From NCBI GenBank assembly GCA_027451865.1, contig DAIDHW010000006.1:1-64000 (forward strand): 64,000 bases of DNA, given 5' to 3'. The translations under genes were made by a program, and so were the position numbers. Within the stretch, counting starts at the first letter, position 1. Each line of letters begins with the position of its first letter. Source of the stretch: Leptolyngbyaceae cyanobacterium clean351. Lineage in GTDB: Bacteria; Cyanobacteriota; Cyanobacteriia; DAIDHW01. Below the pieces are notes generated by a model, which was given only the letters and a program-made list of their open reading frames with translations, had not been told where the DNA came from and did not search any database. Positions 7,787 to 16,587 of the stretch are shown here, in pieces.

Positions 7787-9274
7787 GTGATCGAAGTAGA
7801 CGCCCATCAGCACCTCCATGCCTTTTTGCGGGAACATCAGCCCCCGGCCTGGCCCCACCATTTGACCATGACGCGGCTGGTGGCCCGGGCCCTGCGGGTG
7901 CAGCACAACACCCTGATCCAAACCGGCAGCCCCAGCGTCTACTACGGCCATCATCGCCTCAGCTACCTAGTACCCCTACTGTTGTGGACCGGACCCGTGG
8001 TGCTAGTAGCCCCCCCAGCCGTCCAACAGCAGCTACTATTGGGGGAAATCCCCCAACTCCAGCAGTGGCTAGCTAACCCCAAGGCGGTGCGCCAGGGGTC
8101 TTGGCCCGGGGGGGATTTTCAGGGGATACTAGTCACCTCCCCCCAGGAGTGGCTCCGGGACCGCCTGGGGGCACAGCAGCGCTTCCCCCCCGGGGTACCG
8201 ACGGTTTTTGACGGCATCGATGACCTAGAAACCTGGACCCAGGAGATCCTCACCGTCAGCCTGTATCCCCACCACTGGCGGGAGCTGATCCTGGCCTACC
8301 CCAGCCTGGGGGAGGAGATCCAAACCGCCTGGATCCGGCTCACCCACGCTGTTTTCCAGCACCCAGTTAATCCCTACGACTGCTACCTAATTGAGGCAAA
8401 TGAACTAGATATCCTCACCCAACTTCAGGCCTCCCTGGGGAACATCCCGGGGCCCGAGGACTGGGAGCGATTCTGGCAGGGGGCCCAGGACAGCCTGACC
8501 TGGGTGACGGTGAACCGCTCCGAGGGATACTTCTCCCTCCACCGGGGTCCCCAGGACGTAGCTAGTTTTCTCGAGGGGGTCTGGGCCCAGCAGCCGGTCT
8601 GCCTAATCGGCGGGGCCGTAGATGCCGAAGCGGAGGTGTGCCGCCGCCGCCTAGGCCTAGGGGACTTGAGTTATCTTAAGTTCTCCCTGGACCGTCACCA
8701 GGAAATAGTGCAGCTCTACCTGCCTGAGGGGCTGCCCCTGCCCAATACCCCTCAGTTTGAGGCCACCTTGATTCAAGAGGTTTGTCGCGTCCTTGGGGCC
8801 CGGGCTACGGAAACCGGAATCGCCGTAATTCTGGTAGGGGATGTGCCCCTGCGCCAGCGGTTAGGGGTTAGGCTCGCAGCCGAGTTTGGCAGCCGGGTCC
8901 AGGTAGACCGCCTCCCCCGAGAGCCTAGGGGGGTCCTGGTGTGCGGCTGGAGTTTCTGGCAGGAGCACCAAGCCCAGGTGCCCACCCCTCACACCCTGGG
9001 CATTGCTACTCTGCCCATCCCTTCCCTAGAAGACCCCCTCGTAGCCGGCCGCCTAGCCCAGTACAAGCACTTGCAGCAGGACTGGTTTCGCCTGTACCTG
9101 CTGCCGGATGCCCTGAGACATCTACAGCGGGCTACGGCCCCTATGCGCAAGCATCAGGGCTTGGTAGTCATATTCGACATGCGGGTAGTTTGTCGCAGCT
9201 ATGGTCAGCAGATCCTCGCTGCCCTCAGCCCTCTGGCCAGAACCAATTACCTAGAGACCGATTGGATCACCTGA
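7787..9274 (+). CDS. Cyanobacterial DinG/XPD-like helicase-family protein
   Basis: The 495-residue protein starts at GTG (VIEVDAHQHLHAFLRE). The stretch HLTMTRLVARALRVQHNTLIQTG...YGHHRLSYLVPLLLW resembles the Q-motif/motif I region of the DinG-like proteins conserved in cyanobacteria. The C-terminus (KHQGLVVIFDMRVVCRSYGQQILAALSP) resembles helicase motif VI with its arginine. I do not see a standard GKT/S Walker A lysine, so ATP hydrolysis is in doubt. The assignment comes from remembered family resemblance rather than a full motif set. If right, it would act on DNA in repair or recombination. Confidence 0.55.
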   Translation: MIEVDAHQHLHAFLREHQPPAWPHHLTMTRLVARALRVQHNTLIQTGSPSVYYGHHRLSYLVPLLLWTGPVVLVAPPAVQQQLLLGEIPQLQQWLANPKAVRQGSWPGGDFQGILVTSPQEWLRDRLGAQQRFPPGVPTVFDGIDDLETWTQEILTVSLYPHHWRELILAYPSLGEEIQTAWIRLTHAVFQHPVNPYDCYLIEANELDILTQLQASLGNIPGPEDWERFWQGAQDSLTWVTVNRSEGYFSLHRGPQDVASFLEGVWAQQPVCLIGGAVDAEAEVCRRRLGLGDLSYLKFSLDRHQEIVQLYLPEGLPLPNTPQFEATLIQEVCRVLGARATETGIAVILVGDVPLRQRLGVRLAAEFGSRVQVDRLPREPRGVLVCGWSFWQEHQAQVPTPHTLGIATLPIPSLEDPLVAGRLAQYKHLQQDWFRLYLLPDALRHLQRATAPMRKHQGLVVIFDMRVVCRSYGQQILAALSPLARTNYLETDWIT

Positions 9275-9341
9275 AGGACTTGCCCTTTTTCTGGGCCTAG
9301 GTGTTACACTGGTGGGATAGATTCTTGATTCCCTCCTGTGT

Positions 9342-9554
9342 ATGGGCGAGGCAAAGCGTCGAAAGGAAACCCTCGGGGAAGCCTACGGTAGGGAATCTCG
9401 CGTCCTCCCTTGGCTGCCAATTACTAAAACTCAGTCGGAATTGTTTGTGCGCTGGAGCACCCGGGGGGCCTGGGTCGGGATCGGCCTGCTGGTGCTTTGG
9501 TGGGTGGTAGTGAGATTTGTAGGCCCTAGCCTGGGTTGGTGGCAGGTCAACTAG
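9342..9554 (+). CDS. DUF2839 family small membrane protein
   Basis: The 70-residue protein starts MGEAKRRKETLGEAYG and ends in one hydrophobic helix (GAWVGIGLLVLWWVVVRFVGP). This matches the cyanobacterial DUF2839 family almost exactly in length and layout: a basic cytoplasmic N-terminus, an LPITK turn, and a C-terminal membrane anchor. Its function is unknown. The MGEAKRRK start is the hallmark that fixes the ATG. Confidence 0.88.
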   Translation: MGEAKRRKETLGEAYGRESRVLPWLPITKTQSELFVRWSTRGAWVGIGLLVLWWVVVRFVGPSLGWWQVN

Positions 9555-9678
9555 TCCTGTGATTACCAATACTTTCAACTGCCAAGCTGTAGGTTAGGTT
9601 GGAGACTGATTGCCCGCCTCAAGGAGCAGCTACTCCAGGGTCGGCCGTGTGGGTGAGGTGCTAGGAGGACTTAATCTT

Positions 9679-10020
9679 ATGTTTCTACGACTAGCGGGAG
9701 AGTATCGTCAATTTGTCCAGGACTTGGTAATGAACCTCCAGGCCCTTGCTGCTGTGCTGGAGAAAAGGGGCTACCTGGCCTCCTGCTACACCTGCGGCGG
9801 CCAGTTGAACAGCGCTTCCTTCATGGTGAGCCTAGAGGATAATCATCTGATTCGCTTTTTGGTCTCAGACTACGGGATAACTTGGACGGAAATGCGTGAT
9901 GACCGAGAACTAATGAAGTTGGAGGGGGCCGAGGCAATTAGCCAGCTGCAGGCCCTAGCGGATCTGGTCAAGTATAGCTTGGCTGCCCCCCCGGCCCACG
10001 CCCTCGCTTCCCTCGACTAG
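9679..10020 (+). CDS. DUF1815 family protein
   Basis: The ORF track begins at 9610, but AGGAGG at 9663-9668 lies 10 bases before the ATG at 9679. That start gives MFLRLAGEYRQFVQDLVMNLQALA, the conserved beginning of DUF1815, for a 113-residue soluble protein. Conserved blocks include GYLASCYTCGGQLNSASFMVSL and RFLVSDYGITWTEMRDDRELMKLEGAEAI. The family is found throughout cyanobacteria and its function is unknown. The stop is 5 bases before coaX, so the two are probably co-transcribed. Confidence 0.88.
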   Translation: MFLRLAGEYRQFVQDLVMNLQALAAVLEKRGYLASCYTCGGQLNSASFMVSLEDNHLIRFLVSDYGITWTEMRDDRELMKLEGAEAISQLQALADLVKYSLAAPPAHALASLD

Positions 10021-10025
10021 CGCCC

Positions 10026-10772
10026 TTGGCAGAATTAGGGTTAGTGATCGGCAACAGCCGATGGCACTGGGCCGAGTTCCGGGGCCAGAACCTGGGAAAG
10101 ACCTGGCACACCCCGGCTTGGGGGGCAGACCAGATCCAGCGCTTTGCCCAGGATTCTTCCCCCCAGACCCTTTGGCTAGCCTCAGTAGTTCCTCCCCAAA
10201 CCCAACTCTGGCAGCACCTATACCCTGGGGCTCACCTGATCACCCCTTCTTGCCTACCCATCACTGGCCTCTACCCCGGCCTGGGAGTGGACCGAGCCCT
10301 AGGGGTCTGGGCAGCAATAGTGCACTCCTGCGGCCCGGCCTTAGTAGTAGATGTAGGTACTGCCATCACCCTCACTGGCGTCCGGCCACCCGCATCCCTA
10401 ACAGGGGGCGCAATTCTCCCCGGCCTCCACTTGCAGCTTCGGGCCCTCCACCAGGGGACAGCCCAACTCCCCTCTCTGGCCTGGCCCGACCAGGCCCCCC
10501 CCCGCTGGTCCCTCAGCACCGAGACCGCCATGGCTGGCGGCATCTTCCATACGGTCCTAGCTGGCCTAAAGGACTTTTTGCGGGCTTGGCTCGGGGACCA
10601 TCCCGACAGCCAACTCTACCTAACCGGCGGGGATGGGGCAGTTTTCTGGTCCTCCCTGAGGGCCGAATTTGCGGGGATCCGTTGGGAGCCAGACCTAGTG
10701 TTGTGGGGCTTGAACTACGCCCGTCCCCATTACCGGCGCCGGGGAGAGAAGACCCCCGAGACAATCCTGTGA
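10026..10772 (+). CDS. coaX: Type III pantothenate kinase
   Basis: The 248-residue protein begins at a TTG codon (LAELGLVIGNSRWHWA), which keeps the first ASKHA phosphate loop. It phosphorylates pantothenate, the first step of coenzyme A synthesis. Family motifs are present: YPGLGVDRALG, ALVVDVGTAITLT and GGAILPGLHLQLRAL. The catalytic Asp is in GVDRALG. Length is normal for cyanobacterial CoaX. The gene follows the DUF1815 gene by 5 bases. Confidence 0.92.
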   Translation: MAELGLVIGNSRWHWAEFRGQNLGKTWHTPAWGADQIQRFAQDSSPQTLWLASVVPPQTQLWQHLYPGAHLITPSCLPITGLYPGLGVDRALGVWAAIVHSCGPALVVDVGTAITLTGVRPPASLTGGAILPGLHLQLRALHQGTAQLPSLAWPDQAPPRWSLSTETAMAGGIFHTVLAGLKDFLRAWLGDHPDSQLYLTGGDGAVFWSSLRAEFAGIRWEPDLVLWGLNYARPHYRRRGEKTPETIL

Positions 10773-10800
10773 CAACCCTTCACAACTAGCAGCAATTTTT

Positions 10801-10818
10801 GTCACAACTTGTTGCATT
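10801..10818 (+). promoter_or_regulatory. Candidate HLR1 site (RpaB) upstream of psaF
   Basis: GTCACAAC-TT-GTTGCATT resembles the HLR1 direct repeat (G/T)TTACA(A/T)(A/T)-N2-(G/T)TTACA(A/T)(A/T), with 13 of 16 positions matching by eye. RpaB activates photosystem I genes from such sites in low light. It lies about 92 bases before the psaF start, a plausible activating position. This is a motif match only. Confidence 0.45.
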
Positions 10819-10909
10819 TCCCCCCGGGGTAGCCCTTTGCTGATAAGGTTTTTAAGAGTAAAGCCGCACTCCAATCACCTTAACGCTGCGCAACAAAAGG
10901 AACAGTTTT

Positions 10910-11395
10910 ATGCACCGATTGTTTGCTTTTCTCCTAGCCTTGACCCTCTGGGTCGGTGTAACTCCCACCGCCCTCGCCGACGTTGCCGGTCTGACCCCTT
11001 GCAAGGATTCCGCCGCCTTCCAACAGCGGGCTGCTAACTCCACCAGTGCCACTGCCCCCCAACGCTTCGCCTTCTACGCCCAGTCCGGCGTCCTTTGTGG
11101 CGAAGACGGCCTGCCCCATCTGGTAGTTGATGGCCGTCTAAGCCACGCGGGAGAATTTCTGATTCCTAGCATCTTATTTCTGTATATAACTGGCTGGATC
11201 GGCTGGGTTGGTCGCTCCTACCTGCAAGTGATTAAAAAAGGCGATTCCCCCGAAGAGAAGGAAGTCATCATCGATGTGCCCCTGGCCATCAAGTGTATGC
11301 TGACTGGGTTTGCTTGGCCCCTGGCGGCGGTGAAGGAGTTCCTGACCGGAGAGCTGACCGCTAAAGATGAGGAGATTTCGGTTTCTCCCCGCTAG
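10910..11395 (+). CDS. psaF: Photosystem I reaction centre subunit III (PsaF)
   Basis: The 161-residue protein has a cleavable signal peptide ([23 protein letters not shown], cut before DVAGLTPC). This is followed by the lumenal domain with the family cysteines ([10 protein letters not shown] and [18 protein letters not shown]) and a transmembrane helix ([23 protein letters not shown]). PsaF docks plastocyanin or cytochrome c6 on the lumenal face and helps bind PsaJ. AAAGGA lies just before the ATG. The psaF-psaJ order is the usual cyanobacterial operon. Confidence 0.97.
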   Translation: MHRLFAFLLALTLWVGVTPTALADVAGLTPCKDSAAFQQRAANSTSATAPQRFAFYAQSGVLCGEDGLPHLVVDGRLSHAGEFLIPSILFLYITGWIGWVGRSYLQVIKKGDSPEEKEVIIDVPLAIKCMLTGFAWPLAAVKEFLTGELTAKDEEISVSPR

Positions 11396-11424
11396 TATTT
11401 TTCCATCCTCACCGGAGTTTATCC

Positions 11425-11553
11425 ATGAATCACCTACTCAAATACCTCTCTAGCGCCCCCGTAATCACCACCGTCTGGTTAGCCTTTACCGCCGGTCTGC
11501 TGATCGAGTTCAATCGCTTCTTTCCCGACCTCCTATTCCACCCCATGCCCTAG
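11425..11553 (+). CDS. psaJ: Photosystem I subunit IX (PsaJ)
   Basis: This 42-residue ORF is too short for the ORF track: [20 protein letters not shown], then [22 protein letters not shown]. It has one transmembrane helix and the conserved YLSSAPV...[11 protein letters not shown] pattern of PsaJ, which sits beside PsaF and stabilises it. GGAG lies about 10 bases upstream of the ATG. It follows psaF by 29 bases and is followed by a strong terminator, so psaF-psaJ form a two-gene transcript. Confidence 0.97.
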   Translation: MNHLLKYLSSAPVITTVWLAFTAGLLIEFNRFFPDLLFHPMP

Positions 11554-11574
11554 CCAGCAACCCCCCGTTACTTG

Positions 11575-11602
11575 AAAGCCCACCAGCTCGGGTGGGCTTT
11601 TG
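11575..11602 (+). terminator. Terminator of the psaFJ operon
   Basis: AAAGCCCACC-AGCTCG-GGTGGGCTTTT is a perfect 10-bp stem with a 6-nt loop and a short T run, 21 bases after the psaJ stop. The ORF track extends the next gene back across this hairpin, which argues against that upstream start. Confidence 0.85.
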
Positions 11603-11718
11603 CGTATCCGGGTGGGGCTAGCTTCCCGGGAGGTTCCTTGAAGCTCCGGTTAAGATATGTTTATCCGTCACCTAAAAGACCAGGGGTATTCCTGGCTCAA
11701 TGCCATACACTAACTTCT

Positions 11719-12489
11719 ATGTGCCGCCTGTTAGCCTACCTCGGTGCTGCTATTGCCCCTCACCAGCTCCTGTTCACCCCGGAACACTCCCTAGTAGCCC
11801 AAAGCTACCAGCCCCGGGAGATGACCGCCGGGCTCCTGAATGCTGATGGCTTTGGTTTGGGTTGGTACGACAACCGGCGCCAGCCCTACAGTTACAAAAA
11901 CACCCAGCCGATCTGGAGTGATATCAACCTACCCGGGTTGAGTCGTTATATTCAGTCCGGTTGCTTCTTGGCGAATATCCGCAGTGCCACACCAGGACAA
12001 GCCATCAACCTCAGTAACTGTCAACCCTTCGCCTGGCAGCACCTCCTCGGGGTGCACAACGGTTACATCGAAAACTTCCACCAGACCCTTTACCGGCCCC
12101 TGCGCCACCTCCTACCCGACCACCTCTACCAGGGGATCGGTGGCACCACCGACTCGGAGCACATTTTCGCCATCTTGCTGGATTTTTGGCAGGAACACCA
12201 AGACCTGACTAGTGCCCTGCGCCAGACCCTCAAGCAGCTGATTGACCTGGCCTCCTCAGCCTCCACCTCCGCTAATTTGATCCTCGCCGACGGCCAGCAA
12301 CTGGTCGCTTGCCGCTTCGCTACCCGCTCCCCCGCTCCTTCCCTCTACTGGCTAGAGCAGGACCCAGGCTGCCCCCGGGGGGTGATCCTAGCCTCCGAGC
12401 CTCTCTTTACCGGCCATTGGCAGACGGTGCCGGAGTCTAGCATCCTGCAGGTGGGCCCAGACTTGGCAGTCCACCTGCAACCCATCTAG
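11719..12489 (+). CDS. Class II glutamine amidotransferase, EgtC-like
   Basis: The ATG at 11719 gives [19 protein letters not shown], placing the catalytic cysteine at residue 2 after Met removal, as required for Ntn-type class II amidotransferases. The protein is 256 residues. [39 protein letters not shown] and [14 protein letters not shown] are the shared motifs of this family. Many databases name it EgtC (gamma-glutamyl hydrolase in ergothioneine synthesis), but no other egt gene is near, so the substrate is open. The 147-residue-coordinate upstream extension in the ORF track crosses the psaJ terminator and is rejected. Confidence 0.85.
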   Translation: MCRLLAYLGAAIAPHQLLFTPEHSLVAQSYQPREMTAGLLNADGFGLGWYDNRRQPYSYKNTQPIWSDINLPGLSRYIQSGCFLANIRSATPGQAINLSNCQPFAWQHLLGVHNGYIENFHQTLYRPLRHLLPDHLYQGIGGTTDSEHIFAILLDFWQEHQDLTSALRQTLKQLIDLASSASTSANLILADGQQLVACRFATRSPAPSLYWLEQDPGCPRGVILASEPLFTGHWQTVPESSILQVGPDLAVHLQPI

Positions 12490-12784
12490 GCTAGTTTGAC
12501 TAAAGTACTCCCAGGCTGTAGAATCGCCTGAATATCCTGACTTGTGCCTAGGCCTAAGGGCTGGGGAGGTTTTCTGGTCGGCCAGTCGGCCCTGTCTCGG
12601 GCCGGGGTTACTAAAACTGGTAACCTGCAGCTGAATCCAGGAAAGCAAAGGTAGTTAGGCCGTAGAGTTCGCCCCGAGCCGCTTGGCTTGAGGGAAAAGA
12701 GAGTCAGCCTTGCCTTTCTTGTCCCGGTTCTCCAAGGGTCCTTGCCGTTGGAGATAGCATTGCTTTCCACCAGAGGGTTTAGAT

Positions 12785-14008
12785 ATGGAAGCTAAGAGCC
12801 GCTGGGTCAACGCCCTTTCAACTCAGGCCTCCCTTGAGGCAGCGGTGACGGAGGTAGTAGCCCGCACTAGCGAGGGGTTGGCGGGGCCGGCAGACTTAGC
12901 CTTGGTATTCATTTCCACTGCCTTTGCCAGTGAGTATTCTCGCCTGATGCCCCTAATCCGCGAGCGCCTAGAGGTGCCAGTTATGATCGGGTGCGGCGCT
13001 GAAGGGGTAGTGGGTACAGACCGCCAGGGCCAAACCCAGGAAGTCGAGAATAACCCGGCCTTGAGTCTGACCCTGGCCCAAGTCCCCCACACCCAGATCA
13101 AGAGCTTTCACCTGGTAGGGTCCAAGCTGCCAGACCTAGACAGTGCCCCCGATGCCTGGATCGACCAGGTAGGGGTCCTTCCCCAAAGCCAACCCCACTT
13201 TGTGATCCTCGGTAGTACATTCTCCTCCCGGATCAACGACCTGCTGCGGGGTTTAGACTACGCCTACCCTCAAGCGGTCAAGGTAGGGGGACTCACCAGT
13301 AGTGCCCTGTTCTGTGACTACCAAATTCACCGCCAAGGGACCGTAGGCCTATCCCTAAGCAGCCCCTTAGCCCTAGATGCCATCGTCGCCCAGGGTTGCC
13401 GCCCCATCGGTAGCCTCTACCGGGTTACAGAGGGAGAGCAAAACCTTCTATTGGCCCTAGAGGGGGCAGACCAACCTGTCAGGAGTGGCTACCGCAGCCC
13501 AGGGCGGACCCGCACGGCCCTAGAGGTGCTGCAGGAGCTGATCCAGGAACTTAGCCCCGCTGACCGCAAGCTAGCCCAGCACTCCCTATTTATTGGCCTA
13601 GTGGGGGATGAATTCAAGCAGGACCTAGAGCCGGGAGACTTTTTGATTCGCAATCTACTCGGGGTTAATCCCGAGGCAGGGGCCATAGCCATTGGTGACC
13701 GGGTCCGGCCCGGCCAACGGGTGCAATTTCACCTCCGGGATGCCCACGCCTCCACCGAGGACTTGGAGTTTATGCTCCGGCGTTATAAGCGTCCCTCTAG
13801 CGCCGCGGGAGCCTTGATGTTTGCCTGCCTAGGACGCGGGGAAAGTCTCTACGGCCGACCCAACTTCGACTCGCAGTTGTTTCAGCGGCATGTGGGTGTC
13901 CTGCCCTTGAGTGGCTTCTTCTGTAACGGGGAAATTGGACCGGTGGGGGAGACTACCTTTTTACACGGCTACACCTCTGTGTTTTCTATTGTCCACGGCG
14001 GTGCCTAA
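12785..14008 (+). CDS. FIST domain sensory protein
   Basis: The 407-residue soluble protein has an N-terminal FIST domain (ALVFISTAFASEYSRLMPLIRERLEVPVMIGCGAEGVVG, residues 38-77) and a C-terminal FIST_C domain ending GVLPLSGFFCNGEIGPVGETTFLHGYTSVFSIV. FIST domains are small-molecule sensors thought to bind amino acids or their derivatives. Stand-alone copies like this are common in cyanobacteria. It converges on and overlaps by 4 bases the site-2-protease-like gene. About 295 bases upstream have no gene; they contain a short hairpin GGTTAC-N8-GTAACC (12606-12625) of unknown meaning. Confidence 0.88.
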   Translation: MEAKSRWVNALSTQASLEAAVTEVVARTSEGLAGPADLALVFISTAFASEYSRLMPLIRERLEVPVMIGCGAEGVVGTDRQGQTQEVENNPALSLTLAQVPHTQIKSFHLVGSKLPDLDSAPDAWIDQVGVLPQSQPHFVILGSTFSSRINDLLRGLDYAYPQAVKVGGLTSSALFCDYQIHRQGTVGLSLSSPLALDAIVAQGCRPIGSLYRVTEGEQNLLLALEGADQPVRSGYRSPGRTRTALEVLQELIQELSPADRKLAQHSLFIGLVGDEFKQDLEPGDFLIRNLLGVNPEAGAIAIGDRVRPGQRVQFHLRDAHASTEDLEFMLRRYKRPSSAAGALMFACLGRGESLYGRPNFDSQLFQRHVGVLPLSGFFCNGEIGPVGETTFLHGYTSVFSIVHGGA

Positions 14009-15441
14009 GCACCAATACCTAGGCGTAGAGCTAGGCCTGGAGCTAAGGGAAAAAGAATAGTAAACATCAGAAACAGCCCGGCAAGCCCCAGCAGGGCCCT
14101 AGTGTCGTTCACCTCGACTAGCTCGTTGAGACTGGGACGCTCCAGGTCCCGGCGTAGAAAAATAATTACCGCCCCCCAGTACAGAGCCACGCTATTAACT
14201 AGGGAGGCTAGGGCCAAGACCACTAGGGTAGCCACGGTAGTCCGGCTAGCGGTCTTGCGGCCGTAGACCGCCAACACCACCCGCCCCCCGTCTAGCTGAC
14301 CAGCCGGCATCAAGTTCAAGGCTGTCAATACCAGGCCCATCCAGCCCATGACCACTAGGGGATGAATGGGGGTGAAGGTGGTGTGGAGCGGTCCTAGAAC
14401 TAGTCGCGCTAGGAGACCGACCAAAATCGAGCCCTGGAAGAACTCCGTAGGCACCTGGAAAGGGCTATCGGGGCGGGAGAGGAATAGACCCGCCACCACT
14501 AACCCCCCGGAGGCTAGGGCGGCGGCCAAGGGACCGCTGAAGGATACATCAAACAGGGCCCTAGGGTCTGGGAGCAGGGTTTCAAACCGGGTCAGGGCTC
14601 CAAAGGAGCCGATCTGCCAGGAGGGGAGGAAGAAGGGAGGACTCAAGCGTAGCCCATGGCGGGCAGCAGCCCAGCGTCGGCCCCCCTCGTAGGCTCCCAG
14701 CACCCCTAGCACTGCCAGGGTTAGGGGTAAAACCTGGGAAAACCGGGCAGGTTCCTCCACCAGGTCAAAGCCCAAGAATAGGCCCACGGTCTCAGCACAG
14801 GTGAAAAACGTACTACCGGCGAGGCCTAGGGCTAGCAGCTGGGGTACACGGCCCGTGGGTTGTGGGTCACTGCGGCGCGGCAGAATGGCAACGGTAGGCT
14901 TGCCCTCAGGGTCGGGGATTAAAAACAGCCGGTATTGGTTCCCTAGGACTCCCTGGAGGCGTTCGCTTAACTGGGTGTAGGTAAATTCTGGGGCACCACG
15001 CAGGTTGCCTTTAAAAATTACCCCCTGGGGTTGGGCCAGGGTTTCCGTGGCAAAAAAAGTATCTGGACTAAAAATACCCCGCATCAACTGTAGGTCGGCA
15101 TCAGGAATAGCCTCAACCGGGGATAGGGGGGCAACGGGGACTGATAGCCCTTCAGTCGGGGAGGGTTGGGGTTCTAGGCGGCGCGCCCGTCGTCCTAGCC
15201 AAACGTACAGGCCAGTGGCAATCAACAACAGCAGCAGCATTACCGCCAAGCCCAAATTTATGCCTGCCGCCGCCAAGCCAAAGAAAACTAGCCAGGGAGA
15301 CACCAGGATCACCGATTGTAGCCAAGCCCCCAGGGCCAGGGGACCAGAATTTCTGGCTTGGCGAAATTTCCATGCCAAGGTCACCACTGCCCCGAGGGTA
15401 ATGAGGAGTGCAGCCAGGGCCTCTAGGTTAGGTGTTATCAT
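14005..15441 (-). CDS. Site-2 protease-like (EGY-type) membrane protein lacking the HEXXH motif
   Basis: The 478-residue polytopic protein belongs to the M50 family branch found in cyanobacteria and plastids (EGY). It has an N-terminal pair of helices, a soluble region (about 85-200), then the membrane core with the family stretch LRLSPPFFLPSWQIGSFGALTRFETLLPDPRALFDVSFSGP. The second metal motif NLMPAGQLDGGR (376-387) is kept. Where active members have HELGH followed by xxAxRHG, this one reads YEGGRRWAAARHG (251-263), so both zinc histidines and their pattern are gone. I checked this against the nucleotide sequence. It is probably a proteolytically inactive homologue, as known for plant EGY3. 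Confidence 0.85.
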   Translation of the reverse strand: MITPNLEALAALLITLGAVVTLAWKFRQARNSGPLALGAWLQSVILVSPWLVFFGLAAAGINLGLAVMLLLLLIATGLYVWLGRRARRLEPQPSPTEGLSVPVAPLSPVEAIPDADLQLMRGIFSPDTFFATETLAQPQGVIFKGNLRGAPEFTYTQLSERLQGVLGNQYRLFLIPDPEGKPTVAILPRRSDPQPTGRVPQLLALGLAGSTFFTCAETVGLFLGFDLVEEPARFSQVLPLTLAVLGVLGAYEGGRRWAAARHGLRLSPPFFLPSWQIGSFGALTRFETLLPDPRALFDVSFSGPLAAALASGGLVVAGLFLSRPDSPFQVPTEFFQGSILVGLLARLVLGPLHTTFTPIHPLVVMGWMGLVLTALNLMPAGQLDGGRVVLAVYGRKTASRTTVATLVVLALASLVNSVALYWGAVIIFLRRDLERPSLNELVEVNDTRALLGLAGLFLMFTILFPLAPGLALRLGIGA

Positions 15442-15550
15442 AGTACTACCCTAGCGCAATATGGCGCTAAAACCCCAGGATGCAGCCCCCTAGCCCGGGC
15501 AATTTTCAGGGTGGCGGGGGACATTAGCTGATTTCTTGCTGCCTAAAGCG

Positions 15551-16207
15551 ATGAACTTGCCGCCCCAAGCCCCGCCCTTAACCATCCTGATCGCCGAAGA
15601 TGACCCGATGATGCAGCTCGGCCTCAGCCAGGCTTTAGATAGCCATCCCCAGCTGACAGTAGTAGCTCAGGTGGATGACGGCTATCTCGCTCTGGAGGCA
15701 GTGCGTAACCTCAAGCCCCGAATTGTGGTCATGGACATTGGCTTACCGCGCATGGATGGGATCACCGCCACCCAAAAGATCAGGGAGGCATTCCCAGGAG
15801 TGAGGGTGGTAATGCTCACCTCCCACACCTCCGACACGGAGGTAATCGCTGCCCTCGCCAGTGGTGCCGACGGCTACTGCATTAAGGGACCTAAACTAGA
15901 CCAGTTGGTAGCTGCGATCCTAGCTGCCCACGAGGGAGCCACCTACCTTGACCCCCAGATCGCCCGCCAGGTAATCCACCACCTGCGGGCTCCCAACCCC
16001 CCTCAGGAGCAGATCGGTCAGCTGTCACGCCGGGAACAGGAAGTCCTCAAGTTGATTGTCGACGGCTACAGCAACACTGAAATCGCTGCTGCCCTCTACC
16101 TGAGCCCCAACACCATCAAGACTCACATCCGCGGGATCATGAACAAACTGGCGGTGGACGACCGGGTCCAGGCAGCGGTAGTAGCTCTGCGCAACGGTCT
16201 GGTTTAG
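15551..16207 (+). CDS. NarL/FixJ-type response regulator
   Basis: The ATG at 15551 (MNLPPQAPPLTILIAEDDPMMQLG) gives 218 residues. The receiver domain has the acidic pair EDD, the phospho-acceptor Asp in VVMDIGLP, the switch Thr in VVMLTS and the Lys in GYCIKG. The LuxR-type HTH (LSRREQEVLKLIVDGYSNTEIAAALYLSPNTIKTHIRGIMNKL) is near residues 160-203. It binds DNA after phosphorylation. No histidine kinase is adjacent, so it is an orphan regulator with unknown targets. The upstream TTG start in the ORF track adds five non-conserved residues. Confidence 0.92.
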   Translation: MNLPPQAPPLTILIAEDDPMMQLGLSQALDSHPQLTVVAQVDDGYLALEAVRNLKPRIVVMDIGLPRMDGITATQKIREAFPGVRVVMLTSHTSDTEVIAALASGADGYCIKGPKLDQLVAAILAAHEGATYLDPQIARQVIHHLRAPNPPQEQIGQLSRREQEVLKLIVDGYSNTEIAAALYLSPNTIKTHIRGIMNKLAVDDRVQAAVVALRNGLV

Positions 16208-16587
16208 GATTTTTGCCCCAAAGGCAAGATCGTACACTAGCTCTAGTATCAGGTACCCAAGAGGCTGCCATGAGCTCTCTACCCCAGGACTGGTGGCCAG
16301 TAGGAAGGCCGACTTTACACTTGTACGGTGCCGATGTTAGCAAACCCAATACGGACAGCCGAGGTTAAGACCAGTAACTCCAGCAAGGGGGCCTACTTGT
16401 ACCACCTACAGTACGGACTTAAATACAGCCTACTACATCACCAGGGTCTTGCAGGATAACTATCAAGCCTTCATTACTCTACGAGTTTAGTTGCTGCCCA
16501 AGAGGTCGTCACCATATCCGAAATTTGCTGAACTCAGTCTTCTCAAGGTCCCCGGAGCCTCTGCCGGGGAGGCCTCGAGGAGCCCCG
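16208..16587. other. 380-base gap without a recognisable gene
   Basis: No ORF, tRNA or known RNA family could be assigned. Visible structure: TCCCCGG-AGCCTCTG-CCGGGGA (around 16547-16570) is a 7-bp stem near the 3' end of rdgB but lacks a T run, and short inverted repeats such as CTGGTGGCCAG occur around 16288. A small RNA or a degraded gene is possible. Confidence 0.4.

Noticed and set aside
10061-10789. Long plus-strand ORF of 242 residues overlapping coaX
   Set aside because: It is a Pro/Ser/Arg-rich shadow of coaX in another frame; coaX has all its family motifs.
11572-11718. ORF-track extension of the EgtC-like gene upstream of 11719
   Set aside because: It crosses the perfect psaFJ terminator and would put the catalytic Cys2 inside the protein; the ATG at 11719 gives MCRLL, the required start.
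16240-16450. Possible SRP RNA, 6S RNA or RNase P RNA in the gap after the response regulator
   Set aside because: The conserved cores of these RNAs (such as GGAAGGCAGCA or GAGGAAAGTCC) are not present.
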